Source of the DNA: Rhododendron vialii | Lineage: Eukaryota; Streptophyta; Magnoliopsida; Ericales; Ericaceae | NCBI RefSeq assembly: GCF_030253575.1 | Contig: NC_080560.1 | Coordinates: forward strand, 40,099,001 to 40,163,000 | Direction of reading: 5' to 3' | DNA length: 64,000 bases | The notes under the pieces: model-generated | Seen by the model: the letters and a program-made list of their open reading frames with translations, nothing else | Told to the model about the DNA's origin: nothing | Databases searched by the model: none | Shown: one piece after another, positions 43,577 through 58,945 of the stretch | How positions within the stretch are numbered: the stretch's first letter is position 1 | Layout: each line of letters opens with the position of its first letter | Position numbers and translations under genes: made by a program

Positions 43577-44854
43577 CACTTCTCTTGTTGTATTGAATTT
43601 CTATTCTATTACTGTCTTTTTGTATTTAAGTTGACTTTTTGGTGTAGATTTGAAACGGCCATTACTAGATTCAACAGCGGGGGCAATCTCTGGTTCTATA
43701 TTATATTGTGTACGGTAACATTTCTGCTGGACATTACTAAGATCCGATTCCAGGTACTTTTTCAAATGCTATCTAGGACAGAATCTCAATTCTTAATTGA
43801 CTTTTGCCTAAATTACAGTTCACTGGCTTTGATTACACCTTGTCCATTTGCCTAGATTTGTTACACGTCCCACGGTCCCGTGGAGATAATCTAGGATTGC
43901 ACTTTGAGATCTAATTTATTGATGAAAGAAATATAGCTTAACTTGCAGAAATTGAAGTCGGTAAACCATCCGGAAAAAAAAGAGTATTGAAGTTGGTAAA
44001 ACAAAGGAGAGGACAAGAAGTCCAACAGAATCACCGGATGGATGGAAAGAAAGACGAAAGAGGGAAGCTAGACGAAGTCTCAATCTAGAAATAAAAGAAG
44101 TGGGATTCTGTTAATGAATGCCAAAAGATCGATGACAAATGATGCATTTTATTCCACGCGTCGTCGTCATTTTGAAATATTTTTTTGTCTTATGCTCCAG
44201 CCAAATAACCCAAGCGAGTGTTGTGAAAAATTTCAGGACTCTCTCACTTTCATGTTGTACCTAAGAAGCCTAAAATCAATCAAGGTCTTTTGTGCATAAT
44301 TAGCCGGTGCTACCCTACCAATATTGTAAATCAGGACAACCATCAACCGGCACCATAGGAATGAAGCCAAGGGATAGGAACGCTGTAGGAACAAAATTTC
44401 ATAGCGCTCTAACTTCTAAGAAGTTTGAAGTCGTGACATGAGCTAATAGCAAGCGCTATGTGCCCCAAATGTTGTGGTTCAGGTTTGAGTCATGGGTATC
44501 AGTCTCCCTACATGCAAACCGCAGACACACAAACAAAACAAGAAAAGAAAAGTACATCAAGTAAAAGTTAGGCAAACATCTCTCAGATACCCAATTGTAG
44601 GTGGAAGTGAAATGTGTCACAAGTGAATCAAACAATGGACTGGTCCTATCACCATGTGGTTTAGAGTGCGTATTCACATCACAATACAGGCGATGATGCT
44701 TCTCATAATCAGCATATCGGCTAAGTGATAAAATGACCATGAAACATGGAAGTATGAGTCTATGATCGATCACTAAAGACCAAGTCATATAAACTACAAT
44801 ATCAAGACCAGTCTTCCATCAATTTCAGGGATAACCGATGAAAACGAATCCTAC
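43577..44854. other. Intergenic, no gene seen
   Basis: No gene could be supported. The remainder of the ABCC gene (second membrane domain and second nucleotide-binding domain) was looked for on the minus strand and is absent. Confidence 0.4.
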
Positions 44855-48298
<3,444 letters not shown>

Positions 48299-48355
48299 GC
48301 ACTAACTAGCCTCCTGGAAAAGAAGAACGAGAATTAGATATGGATTTAACTAAAT

Positions 48356-48398
48356 CAAACCAAACCGAGCCTTGTGTCCCAATCACTTGGGGTCGGTA
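48356..48398 (-). repeat. Short dispersed repeat, inverted copy
   Basis: The minus strand reads CCGACCCCAAGTGATTGGGA followed by ACAAGGCTCGGTTTGGTTTG, matching the 8049 and 23402 copies. Confidence 0.45.
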
Positions 48399-49851
48399 GA
48401 TATGAATTTAACCACAGGCCTGAAATCATCACAGAGGAATATGAACAAACACCATTGCAGCAATCTGTAATTCATATGTGCTAAAACCAAACCAAACCAA
48501 ATCAAGAAAGGAAGAACAGGTCACAAAATCCAAAACCCATTTCAGATAAGTTGAGGAAAACATGGATTCAATGAGATGAACATGCAGATTGAGCAAATTA
48601 ATAGAACATCAAATGGGTTGAAAGTTGAAATCAAGGTTTGAAGCAGAGTGTTAGCAGTTTACCATGAAAATCATAATTCAGTGACGTACAAATCAAATTT
48701 AAAGAATTACCAAAAAAAAATAAAAATAAACATATAGTACAGCAATAGAGGAAGGAGAGAAGAACTTCTATTTTGATCAGTATTCTACATGGAGTGATCC
48801 AAATTCATTGATAATTCATTGATCAGCAACAAAATAGTTGAGAGAGAGAAATATTTGCATACACTAGGTGGTTAGAGTGAGAAGAGATCACTCTCTCCTC
48901 TTACTGAACCATGGCCACAAAACTTGATTCAAAGAGAGGGAAGTTTGGACCACGGTGTGCTCTAGAAAGGCTTGACTATTGTTCACTGGCTTCGTATTAA
49001 CTCCAACTAAAGTCACATAATGCGCTTGCACGAGCGAGTATAAACGAGTTTTTCAATAGCATCCTAACTGCAAAAACGAGAATCGAGAGAGATTGGTGCG
49101 AATTCCACTACTAGTGTTGGTCAAGAGAGCGTTGCGGACCGCAACACAGACACCCGAATACAAATACGTCTCGAGTCATTTGAGGGAACCATTTGATATA
49201 ATGACATGGATCGTGAGCACAATTATATCTGAATCTGTTCGTCCGAAATTTATTTTACTAGGACTAAACATGCAGACATGTCAGATGTTATATGTGTCAT
49301 CATTGCTATTTTAATACAGCTAGTGTTTTTACTCCCCACCCCATGTTGCCGAAACTAGTCAATGAAGTACAAAACGACAAATCAATTAAAGATTCTTCAC
49401 AACTGCTGGACTCAGTGGCACAAACCCTGATAACTGGACAATCTGGTTGGAGGTAAAGCCCTAACCACTTACGATGATTCCTTCGTATCCGTCAGTGCAG
49501 TGCCTCCCTTTTTCAGCATTCTGTATTACAGTTTGCAATATCTACTAACGTTTTAGTGTAGTTACGTCCAATATTGACCTTTCATAACCAATAATGGTCT
49601 TGCCGCTGCTCAAAACGTGGTTTGTAACAAAATAACCGATACTTACGACCAATATTGACTTTTTGTAGCCAACAACGGTCTTTTCCTCTGCTCAAAATGT
49701 GGTTTCGTAGCAAAATGTGATATGGGAACCTAGTTTTGATGTGATGGGGTCTTCCAGCATATGTTTACTGAACTCAATTCTCCAGTCTTTTGGATGGTGA
49801 ATCAGTTTAATGATTATGGTTTATAATCAGCATTCCAATACTTAATGTTGT
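48399..49851. other. Intergenic, one tandem duplication, no gene seen
   Basis: A diverged tandem pair with a period of about 83 bp lies at 49564-49718; both units contain CCAATATTGACYTT and GCTCAAAAYGTGGTTT. No coding region is supported otherwise. Confidence 0.45.
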
Positions 49852-50507
49852 TCAATATGCATGCCAAGCTATTCTTTGTCCAAGTCTTATTTTCGAAACA
49901 CTACTGTCCGGTAGGTCGAAATCCCTTAATGCCACCACCGCCTTGTAATTATCAAGCGCGGAGTCATAACAAAGTCTAGCAACAACCCTAGAAATCCCGT
50001 AGAACCCGTCCTCGTCATTCCAGCCATAAGAAAGCACTTTGTTGGCATTATTGCAGGATCTAGTTGATGGATTCCGCATGAACAAGTCATCCGCATCTAT
50101 AGTACTCAAAAGCACCAACCCGTTGCAAGAACCCATGATTTTTGGCATCATCACATACGGGTTTTCGTCTGTCAATGGTTTAGGTAAAATCCAATTCCTT
50201 TGCCAATGCTTTATTAGCATCTATCAAGTAAGTGGACGAACAACTGTTTCTTGAAAAATAATCAAAGACCATCATGACCATAACTAGCACTCTTTTCGAT
50301 GTCAGATTTGAATTTGGGATCAGATATTAAACAACGCCAAGACTTGGAAACGCACCCGAAGTGAAGAAGAGACTTAACTGGTAGTCTCGAGAGTACGTGA
50401 ACTAAGATGGGTTCCGGAACGCTAGGGAGTTTTTGTGTTTCTGATTTTGCTGCTGCTTTTTTTTGTTCTGTTTCGATTTCTGGTTCCTGTTTTCTTTTTG
50501 GCGACAT
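49852..50507 (-). pseudogene. F-box gene, frameshifted and truncated
   Basis: On the minus strand the frame from 50507 reads MSPKRKQEPEIETEQKKAAA, then the F-box LPSVPEPILVHVLSRLPVKS with LLHFGCVSKSWRCLISDPKF, before stopping at 50262. After a frame change, the FBA start continues in another frame from about 50220: KIMGSCNGLVLLST, FMRNPSTRS, ARLCYDSALDNYKAVVAL. It ends at 49852, where about two thirds of the FBA domain is missing. The expected full length is 350-420 residues. A foldback element begins about 30 bp upstream of the start codon, which may have separated the gene from its promoter. Confidence 0.85.
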
Positions 50508-50538
50508 ATCTTCCTTGTGATTGGCAATGACAAAGTAG

Positions 50539-51333
50539 ATGATGCTACGGTGTCTCCGGTCATTTTGGAGACACCGTAATTTTTGGCATAATTTTACCAT
50601 TATGAACATAATTAAAACTCATTACAAGCACAACAGAACTCAAACAAAGTATAGTCAAGGAATATCTAAAAAACCAACCAAGGTATAACCAAACCCAACC
50701 AAGGCATAACAAACAAGTTATATCTTGCTATGGTCCTGTTATGCTTGTATTAGGTTTTGGTTATGTTCATAATGATTTTGTTATGCCAAAAGTTACGGTG
50801 TTTCCAAAATGACTGCGGACACCGAAGTCATCCTCAACAAAGTAAGTTCGGATATGGTTTTGGATGCTATGGTGTCTACCCTCTATTTGAAGACACTGTA
50901 ATTTTGGCATAACCGGATCATTACAAGCATAACAAAAATCAGTGATATGTATAACCAAGACCTTACATAGCATCCCAAACCATATGGTCCGGTTATACAT
51001 ATCACTGGTTTTGGTTATGCTTGTAATGGTCCGGTTATGCCAAAATTACGGTGTCCCCGGTCATTTTGGGGACACCGTAACTTTTAGCATAACAAAATCA
51101 TTATGAGTATAACCAAAACCAATTACAAGCATAATAAAAACATAACAAGGCATAACTTGTTTGTTATGTCTTGGTTGGGTTTTGTTATGCCTTGGTTGGT
51201 TTTTTGGATATTCTTTGGTTATGTCTTGTTTGGATTTTGTTATGCTTGTAATAAGTTTTAGTTATGCTCATAATGATGAAGTTATACGAAAAATTACGGT
51301 GTCCCAAAATGACCGGAGATACCGTAGCATCAT
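50539..51333. mobile_element. Foldback element with many internal hairpins
   Basis: A 795-bp element starting ATGATGCTACGGTGTCTCCG; the inverted right end reads ATGATGCTACGGTATCTCCG. The interior is an array of shorter inverted repeats built from TTACGGTGTCC, CCGGTCATTTTGG(A)GACACC, GGTTATGCC and CATAACAAG-type blocks, at least five of which recur in both orientations. No coding frame and no certain target duplication. It sits at the 5' end of the broken F-box gene. Confidence 0.75.
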
Positions 51334-52239
51334 TTTTTTCCCTATGGTTTTTCGTGAATAAGAAAAGAAATTTGGTTGCTAAGTTACACATAAGGAACAT
51401 GCAAAAAAACTGCGATTGTTATCGATTTTTATTTCTCTTTAACAATTTAAGGGGTCAAGGCTAAGTTACATAATCCTTCAGTAGCACCTAGCGCTCTCGA
51501 TCCTCTCATTGCACTCCTACTCTTAATCATCGCTTTCGCGAATTCTAATAGTTATGCATGTTTTTGGAAGTTGCTTTTATGCTTGCACACCGAGTCACCG
51601 ACTGTCGCTCACCCTCAAGAAGCAAATTATGTGACTAATCCCGTTTCACTAAGGGAAATAAATAATAAGTGCTTATTTTTTTGAATTAAAGATGAAGACG
51701 ATTAAATCGTGAAAGAGCCCTTCGATATTATTATAGACTCTATTCTGTGGAATTTTTCAAGCATTGTAATTTTACAAAAATCAAGTTGACCAGAATCAAT
51801 AACCACATGACCGAATAATTCTTACCTTTTCAAAAACTAAATGTACTGAAGGTGTACACTAGACTGTGTGGAACCCAACTTGAAGCTTCACACAAATAAT
51901 CCGAGTCAAAATCCAAATATAAGTGTGAATAAATTCAATATTACGAGTCAAAATCCCAATATAAGTGAATAAATTTGATATTCCGTAGGCATGGTACGAA
52001 TTTGAAAGTGGAACAATCTTTTGGTTTGGATCAGATCTGGGAATGCTCATTCCTCTAACTCCAAATCACTCTATTTCATTTTGGTTAGTCTGGTTACATC
52101 ATATGGGCCACATTTTGTCACTTCACTGCAAGAGTTTTTTCTCAAAAATTTCGTGTATTCTTTGGTGTATCTGGCTGGCACGAAACAAGGCTGTTTTTTA
52201 GTCTATTTTTCCATCCCTCTCTCAAGTTCTCACTCATGC
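51334..52239. other. Intergenic, no gene seen
   Basis: No supported coding region or bounded element. Confidence 0.4.
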
Positions 52240-53004
52240 AAACCACCTCACTCAATCCATCAACCAAGCCTTTGCATCTCTTAAACCTTCCATATTTTTA
52301 TCTCCACTCACCATCTTTAGAGAACTTTCTCCTAGAACTTCTAATCCTTCACATTCTGAAAATGCATACTTTTCATGTTACTCCATGTTTATGCAATTGT
52401 GATGATCCGGTTTTGGATATTTTTTGTGCCTATGCTTATAATATGTAGTGTAACAAATTTGGCATGGGTATAACCTTTAAGGTTCAGTCCAGGGCTGTGG
52501 GCTCTATTTTCAGAAGTTCTTCCTCTCCAAAAGATTACGCCTCTATTCTCCCTTTAATTGAGGCTGTGAGTTGGGCTTTAAATAGAAATATTTTGCATAT
52601 TTACATTCATACTAATGATTCTTCACTTTTTTACTATCTGAGAAGCATTAAGGAGTTTCCAGCCATTGCAGCTCCATTGTTTTTTTATTTCTACTTTCTT
52701 GTGCAGTCTGTTCATTTATGCAGCTTATCCCTATGTGACCATAGCAGATTACATCAAACATATATTTTTGGCAAAGTTTGCGGCATTTTCCAGGATCCAT
52801 TCAGAAGTGGACACTTTCTATCCTTTTGATACTGAATGAGATATCAATCGTTCTTTTGCTTTGGAAGATTTTACCTTTGGATATGCTTGATGTATTCTTT
52901 TTATTTTTTGTTTCTTTTAGCCTTGTGCTTTGGGTTGTAATGAACCATAGAATGTAATGACTCTTTTATCTATAAAGCTCTTCTTTATTGTCAAAAAAAA
53001 AAAA
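52240..53004 (+). mobile_element. 5'-truncated LINE (L1-type) 3' end with poly(A)
   Basis: The frame at 52464-52829 carries an RNase H-like (RVT_3) signature of plant L1 elements: LPLIEAVSWALNRNILHIYI, then HTNDSSLFYYLRSIKE. A typical 3' tail follows (TTTTATCTATAAAGCTCTTC) and a poly(A) tract at 52993-53004. Everything upstream of the RNase H region is missing, the usual outcome of incomplete reverse transcription. The left border is approximate and no flanking duplication was identified. Confidence 0.7.
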
Positions 53005-53325
53005 CAAAGATTTTCAAAATTCAAAAATAAAAACGGACACAAATCTCCACCACAATTTCAAACACAACTGCGGCATCCTTCGATTCACATACACAACTCT
53101 CAATCATAATTTCGGTGTCTAAGTTAAAAGATGGGGATCATTTTCATCTGGGGCTTTATAAGATATATATACATGACATAAGAATCATGAAAGTATTCAT
53201 AAAAAGAAAGGGATGGCTCGGATTCACTATTAATGTAAATTCAAGCTGATTATGAATCTGAGCTGTCCATTCTCTTTCATGTTTTCTTTTTTATGTATCC
53301 TAGCATTTTTCTTTTTTCTTTGTGA

Positions 53326-53677
53326 AAGTCTAGGTACACCGCATGAAAATGCGGTGACCGTCCACTGCGCACCTATTGGGGCCCACTCCAAGCCCCAAAA
53401 ATATACAAAAGAATATTTATAAATTTTAAAATAATATTTCATGAGACCCCGTAAAAAATTAGCTCTAATGAGTATCGGTAGATATGTTTTTTGGAATTCG
53501 TAGGGACGAAACTGTTTAGTTTTATAGTTTCGTCCCTACAAATTCAAAAAATATATCTACTGATATCCGTTGGAACCGACAGAATCCCATGAAATTTTAT
53601 TTTAAAATTCATAAATATTTTTATGTATTTATTTTATACGTGCGGTGAACGGTTACCGCGAATCCATGCGGAGACTT
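53326..53677. mobile_element. Foldback MITE, 352 bp
   Basis: The arms share AAGTCT, CCGCATG, GCGGTRACCGT and a long AT-rich middle. At the centre GTAGGGACGAAACT pairs with AGTTTCGTCCCTAC around a loop of about 14 bases. A target duplication is not resolvable. It ends about 370 bp upstream of the F-box start codon at 54051. Confidence 0.7.
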
Positions 53678-54050
53678 AGTGCTGCTCTTTTTCTTTTCAT
53701 CTCCGCCTCTCCCACGTGCTACACTCTTCTAAGAGTGCAATTTTATTTACACTCCTTAAAAGATGGTGAACATTATCCTCTCTCTCATTGGTTCAAATGG
53801 CATGGATCCTACCATAAAGTGATGTCATATTTACCATGCAATACACTTTTTGGTAAGCATGACATCATTTTCTGGTAGATACCACATTATTTTAACCAAT
53901 AGGAAAAAAGATAATGTTCACGTGGAAGGTAAACAAAACTCAACTGCTCTCTAACCCCTGCACCATTTAAACAACCCAAAACAAAATATCACAAACCCGG
54001 GTGATCAAAAAAAAAATCACAAGCCCTAATCAACCAATCACTCAACAACC

Positions 54051-55265
54051 ATGGAGGAAGATTCCGATTACTCCCGACAACCTTCCCTTCCCGACGCAAT
54101 TCTCCTCGACATCCTCTCCCGCCTCCCCGTCAAATCCCTCCACCGCTTCAAATCTGTCTCCACCCAATTCCGCCACTGGATCTCCGCCGACCCCCACTTC
54201 CTTAAACTCCACGCCCTCCACTCCGCCGACACGCGCCACCGCCGCAGGCGCCGCGTGGCCGTCCTCGTGTCCCGCAAGCCCCCCGCCTCCGTCGCCCTCC
54301 GCTCCGTCGACGCCGACACCCTCTCCGACCCCTCCGTCGTCGAGCTCTGCAACGACTTCAAGTACTCGTACCCGTCCGCGAGGATATGGAATTCCTGCAA
54401 CGGGTTGGTGTTGATTTCCATTTCGGACAAGACTTTCTTTGTCTGGAACCCGTCTACTAGAGAAAAAGAACACGTGCGTTCTATTCCCACCTTCTCTCTT
54501 CGCGCGTCTACTAGGTACTGTCTTTTAGGGCTTGGTTTTGATAAGATTACCGATGCGTATAAGGTGATCGCGGCTTACCAGACAGATGACACTGGTGATA
54601 GCTGTTTCATGTCGTGCTCATCATTGGATGGCACGAGGGTTAGTAGTAATAAACAGAGGGTACGGAGGATTGGTGATTTTCCTTATAGGATTTGTAAGGA
54701 TATGCCGGGGAGTAATGTGGGTGGAGATCTTTTCTGGATGGTGGTTGGAAAGACGGGTGATCCAGCGATTATTGGTTTCGATTTTGGAGCAGAGGAGTTT
54801 GTTGAGATGACCCAACTGCGTTGGGAACCGGGTGTTTTGAAGTACGGGTTGGGGGTTTTGGGGGGATCGCTTTGCGTGGCTTGCCATGGAGAAGGCAGTG
54901 TTGAGGTGTTGGGGTTGAAGAAGGGTGGCGCGGTGGAGTCGTGGGAGAAGTTGTTTGTGGTTCCTTACAACGCGGGGGATCTGCAGTTTAAGACGTTGAC
55001 ACCGTTGTGTTTCACGGGAGATGGTGAGGTGATGATGGAGATCGATAGGAAGAGATTAGTGGTGTATAATATTGAAGAGAAAACGTGTAGGTTGTTGTCC
55101 TATCTTCCTCACGAGGACAAAGAAGAACTTCGGGAGATAACGCGAAGTGGGCAGGGTTTGAGGTTGAATGGAAGTGGGTTCAAAGTAGTGGTGTATGTTG
55201 AGAGTCTAGTCTCACCGAGTAGTTCCTCTAAGTCAATCCAGAATCTTTTGTCAACGGGTAAGTGA
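54051..55265 (+). CDS. F-box protein with FBA-type domain
   Basis: The 404-residue protein has an F-box at about residues 11-50 (LPDAILLDILSRLPVKSLHR, then FKSVSTQFRHWISADPHFL) and an FBA region at about 100-390. The latter has IWNSCNGLVLIS, FVWNPSTREKEHV, LGLGFDKITDAYKVIAAY, VLGGSLCVACHGE, VESWEKLFVVPYN and VVVYVESLVSP. This is the CPR1/At3g06240-like class of SCF receptor; the target is unknown. The ATG has a good context (ACAACCATGG). The first third is very C- and G-rich compared with the flanks. The last codons, ACG GGT AAG TGA, overlap a consensus donor G/GTAAGT, so the transcript may splice just before the stop into downstream exons and give an alternative C-terminus. Its relatives lie at 62549, 49852 and 6095. 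Confidence 0.92.
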   Translation: MEEDSDYSRQPSLPDAILLDILSRLPVKSLHRFKSVSTQFRHWISADPHFLKLHALHSADTRHRRRRRVAVLVSRKPPASVALRSVDADTLSDPSVVELCNDFKYSYPSARIWNSCNGLVLISISDKTFFVWNPSTREKEHVRSIPTFSLRASTRYCLLGLGFDKITDAYKVIAAYQTDDTGDSCFMSCSSLDGTRVSSNKQRVRRIGDFPYRICKDMPGSNVGGDLFWMVVGKTGDPAIIGFDFGAEEFVEMTQLRWEPGVLKYGLGVLGGSLCVACHGEGSVEVLGLKKGGAVESWEKLFVVPYNAGDLQFKTLTPLCFTGDGEVMMEIDRKRLVVYNIEEKTCRLLSYLPHEDKEELREITRSGQGLRLNGSGFKVVVYVESLVSPSSSSKSIQNLLSTGK

Positions 55266-55601
55266 GCATCTTGTGTTATTTCTCCTCTCTTTTAGTCATT
55301 TGTCGATTCATATGCTAGTTTTTTCGGTATAAGTGATGGATTTTTCTAGTTCTACTTCCATGGGTTGATGAAGACTAGAAAAATCCATCACTTATAAGTA
55401 GCAAATATTTTTCAAATAAGTAGCAAATATTCTGGTATTGTTCTGATCGCGATACGTTTTTTTGAATATGTCAGTACGTGAATGGCCAAATAGGGAGCTT
55501 GTGAGTTAAGTTTGCTACGGTAGTAATCTCAAGGATGTCATCTGTCCTACTAATAATTAGAGCGACTAAGACAAATTAATCCTGGGTAATGTAGTGTTTT
55601 T

Positions 55602-56290
55602 TGTATCCTTACAGCCCATGGAAATAGATTGATGGGCAAAAAGTCTATAATTTAGTATTTGTAGGCACATAATGTGATCTCAGGCTTCCATCCACAAGTA
55701 ATTGGCAATTTGGCATAACTTTTTTATGCAACATGATGATAACAAAAGTATTTCTATGGGTATATTTTGTGTAAAAAAGCATGCGATACATGAAGGAACT
55801 GCATTCTGTTTCCAGATACGTAAATTAGCTCTCTTTTGCCCTGTTATATCTAGTTTTCGCAAGACTTGGACTCTTGGTTACGAATCGTCCCCCTTGTGAA
55901 GGAGTAGATTTCTGACTCATAGTATCATGGTGAGTCCTGAAATTTCCAAATGATCCCTGGGCACTGATATCTTGTAGGGTTTAATGTATCCTTACAGCCC
56001 ATAGAAATTGTTTTGATGAACAAAAGACTGAAATTTGGGTTCTATGTTTGGCACATAATCTGATCTTAGGCTTCCTATAGTTATAGCAACACAGTGGCAG
56101 CAAAAATATTTCTATGGGTATATCTATGTATACAAGTATGGAATACTAGGAGGAACAGAGTCAGTTTCTTGATTTGTTCGCTAGCTCTTTTTCCCTGTTA
56201 TATGTGATTTATGCGAGTCTGTGACTCGGTTATGAGATCGTCGAACCTATGAAGGAGAAGATTTCCAAAACGTAGTATCATGGTGAGTCC
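55602..56290 (+). repeat. Tandem duplicated block downstream of the F-box gene
   Basis: Units 55602-55937 and 55985-56290 are diverged collinear copies: both start TGTATCCTTACAGCCCATRG, share TATTTCTATGGGTATAT and end with AGTATCATGGTGAGTCC. Each contains acceptor-like TTACAG near its left end and a donor-like G/GTGAGT at the right end, so they may have behaved as duplicated exons in a 3' untranslated region. Confidence 0.75.
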
Positions 56291-56777
56291 ACGAATTTTC
56301 AATTAGACAGACTGATCATGTATGGTGTTGCAAAGTTTTTTGGAACAAAGTTGTATTGGATGTCTTGTATGAAAGGCAAGGGGGTAGCACTTTTCTTTGT
56401 TTCAGAGACTTCATTACGATGTCCTGATCCGGAGAAAAAGATTCCCCTCTAATTGTCCTCCTGTATCCACAAGTACTATGGACTAAATGATTTGAATTTT
56501 GTTAGGTGCCTGGAAGGGCTTTGATTAGGGAAGTTTTACTACCGGTTGTGATGTGTGTATTCTGTTTTTCTCCATTTGTTTGTCAATTATGCTTACTAGC
56601 GTTATATGAGAATGATGGTCCTTTTCCTTGTTAGGGAAGGGTATCAGAGCTAATTCATTTGTTCTACTGTTATCAAGCACATTGTGGATCACCAAACCCA
56701 TCCAATCTGTCAAAATTAATCTTGGGTTGGTGCCAGCTTGTTCTTCTCCAGTATAAAAAATACCATCCAAAAGAGCT

Positions 56778-58378
56778 AACAATATAATCTGTGTCTTTCA
56801 TGGGGCTTGCTGATCAGATTCTTGAGCAACTTGCATCTTTTAGACAATTTATGCTTTCTCTACATGGCTTGGTTCTTGTATTGCCTTCAGATTTTCCTTT
56901 GTGTATTGTTGCGTGATAAATATGCAATGCAACTTTCGTCTTTTTTGCTTATCCGGTTTCAAGTGTAAGCGATTGTTTTAGGGTAAAGTTTGAACTCATT
57001 CTTATGTGGTTGTAATCTTGTAGTCCAGCAGAAACTTAGATTGGGGTGAATTCATCGGCAAAGGAATGCCAATCGAGAATTGGTGGCCATCCATGGATGA
57101 CATAAGTATGGATTTACACCATAAGTTGGAGAGGGCAAAGAAATGGGAGATTTTGAAGGCGGCAAAAAGAAGAGAGGAAGATCATCTAGATTAGGCTAAC
57201 ATAGACGCAGTATTTTCTTTTCTAATTTCTAATGCCCGCAATTCTGGTCTATTGGTATCTTCGAATTGCTCTTGTGAGTGAAGATGTTGAATCTTTCTGG
57301 TAATAGTGGTTGGCTATTCAGGTTGTTTATAGCCCTAAATTCTGATAGATGGCAGATTAGCCATGTTGTTCCCTTCTTTTTTTCCCGCACGATAAGCCAG
57401 GTTGAAGGAAATGGTAATTGGTTAATAAAACAGGTATGGCTACAAATATGATTCCCATGTTTCTTTCTATATTGTCTAATATAATTGATCTCTAGATGTT
57501 TTAACTGCTATCTGTTTGTTCAGTACTGTTGTTTTTAGAAGACAAGGCAAGATTTGATGTCATGTGAATGGTCATATTGCTCTCTACAAGATTCCGGATC
57601 AGTCAGTCCGATAGCCCCTATACGAGTTATCAAAAAAACCAACAAACAGGCGTTGTCTATATGGCGACATTTTCCCACCATTTTTTTTCCAGTAATTGAT
57701 GTGCAAAAGCTATCTCGTGAACTTCTCGAGTTCTCAAATACTTCAAATAATCTTGACATTAGGTAGGCTGGGGAGTGGAGAGGTTGCACAAAATGTGGCC
57801 CTATGAAAGTCTATTAAAAAATAAGAACCTTGGCAAAACGGGATTTTGAAGGGAGTTGAATCGCAAAAATTGTCAGTCAAATTGTTTAGTTCAAGTTAAG
57901 GAGATGTTTTCCTCCCTTGCACATTTGTTGAGTTCATGCTGGGAAAAAGAATGTGCCGCCTTCATCTGAATTGTTGTAACATAGGAGAGGTGGTGCATTT
58001 ACAACGTTTATTCGTTCCGATTTTGTTATGCTGTTTCTAGTGATTGCCTCCTTGAAAATTACGTGGCGAAAAGCTCCCTTACTATCATATTTTTTTCTTA
58101 GCGGTATAATATGGGTTCTACATTTGGAGTAACCTAAATTGTATTGTGATATTCTAAACCATTAGGATGTTAGTGGACGATGGGATTGATTCTATAAAAT
58201 TAGTTGAAATGCGTGCAAATTAGACCATACACCTGATTCATAGTATTAACTATCGGGATGTTCTTACATTAGTATTCAGTCAGTACATTATCGATTATGG
58301 AAAATTGAGTAGGGAGTGTTGAAAATTCGGTGAAATAGAAAACACATGACGCAAAGCTTTTTACATGGTTCCTAAATG
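56778..58378 (+). repeat. Segmental duplication, copy 1
   Basis: Collinear with 59900-61548. Shared landmarks are ACAATATAATCT..GTCTTTCATGGGG at the left, the orphan exon, AATGCCCGYAATTCYGGTCT, CAGATTAGCCATGTTGTTCC, TACTATCATATTTTTT.CTTAG and, at the right end, GACRCAAAGMTTTTTACATG. Divergence is moderate, with many small insertions. Confidence 0.85.
57029..57194 (+). other. Orphan conserved 3' exon, 54+ codons
   Basis: After an acceptor GTAGTCCAG the frame reads NLDWGEFIGKGMPIENWWPS, then MDDISMDLHHKLERAKKWEI and LKAAKRREEDHLD, ending at TAG 57192-57194. A Trp-rich start and a charged helical end give it a clearly protein-like composition. A duplicate at 60330-60497 keeps most of the peptide but has a 2-bp insertion and a stop. 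The exon needs a phase-2 donor. The F-box donor at 55257/55258 is phase 1 and does not join it directly. It may be the last exon of an unidentified gene or of an alternative F-box transcript. I do not recognise the family. Confidence 0.45.
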
Positions 58379-58598
58379 AGAATAAATTATCTCCACCTGA
58401 GGAGGAGGAGAAGTCCCCTTTTCCTCCAAACTAATCCCCCGGCGCCACATCATTAATAGTGCCAAACCAAACATGGGTTAACTCTTCTACTCTTCTGGTA
58501 AAAACTTAACCCTTGAAAGGTTTCAAAAATTACCCACATGCCACAACACCCCATTATATCTCACTGATTAAAAAGTGAAATGTGCGACTAAACAAATA

Positions 58599-58842
58599 CT
58601 CCCTCCGTCCATAAAAAATTTGTATTGTACTCCCTTCGTTTCCAAAAAGATGCTTTTGTTTTGCAAACTAAGCCTCTAAAAAGATGCGTTTGTTTCGCTA
58701 AATAATTCAATTTTTTTTTACAAATCAATAGATATTAATGAGTTCTTTCACATTGTAAAAAAAAAAAATTAATTCCGAAAAAATCGCATGTTTTTAAAGG
58801 TTTAAGTTTGTGGGCTGGACATTTATTTATGAACGGACGGAG
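58599..58842. mobile_element. Stowaway-like MITE at the foldback centre
   Basis: CTCCCTCCGTCC at the left and the inverted GGACGGAG at the right, with TA on each side. A second CTCCCTTCGTTTCC end lies just inside the left border, hinting at a nested or rearranged copy. Confidence 0.65.
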
Positions 58843-58945
58843 TATTTGTTTAGTCGTTCCACTTTTTAATCAGTAAGATATTATGGGGTGTTGTGGCATA
58901 TGGGTAATTTTTTAAACCTTGGTTAAGTTTTTACCGGAGGAGTAA

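Noticed and set aside
49852-50609. Intact F-box gene by splicing around the frame change
   Set aside because: No donor/acceptor pair in the short interval 50220-50262 makes sense, and the FBA domain is truncated anyway.
54001-54490. Three further long frames over the F-box start (plus and minus strand)
   Set aside because: The C- and G-rich codon use of the real F-box gene opens other frames; only the F-box frame has conserved motifs.
54051-57194. Joining the F-box gene directly to the orphan exon
   Set aside because: Phases do not match: the F-box donor is phase 1, and the orphan exon needs phase 2. An intermediate exon would be required.
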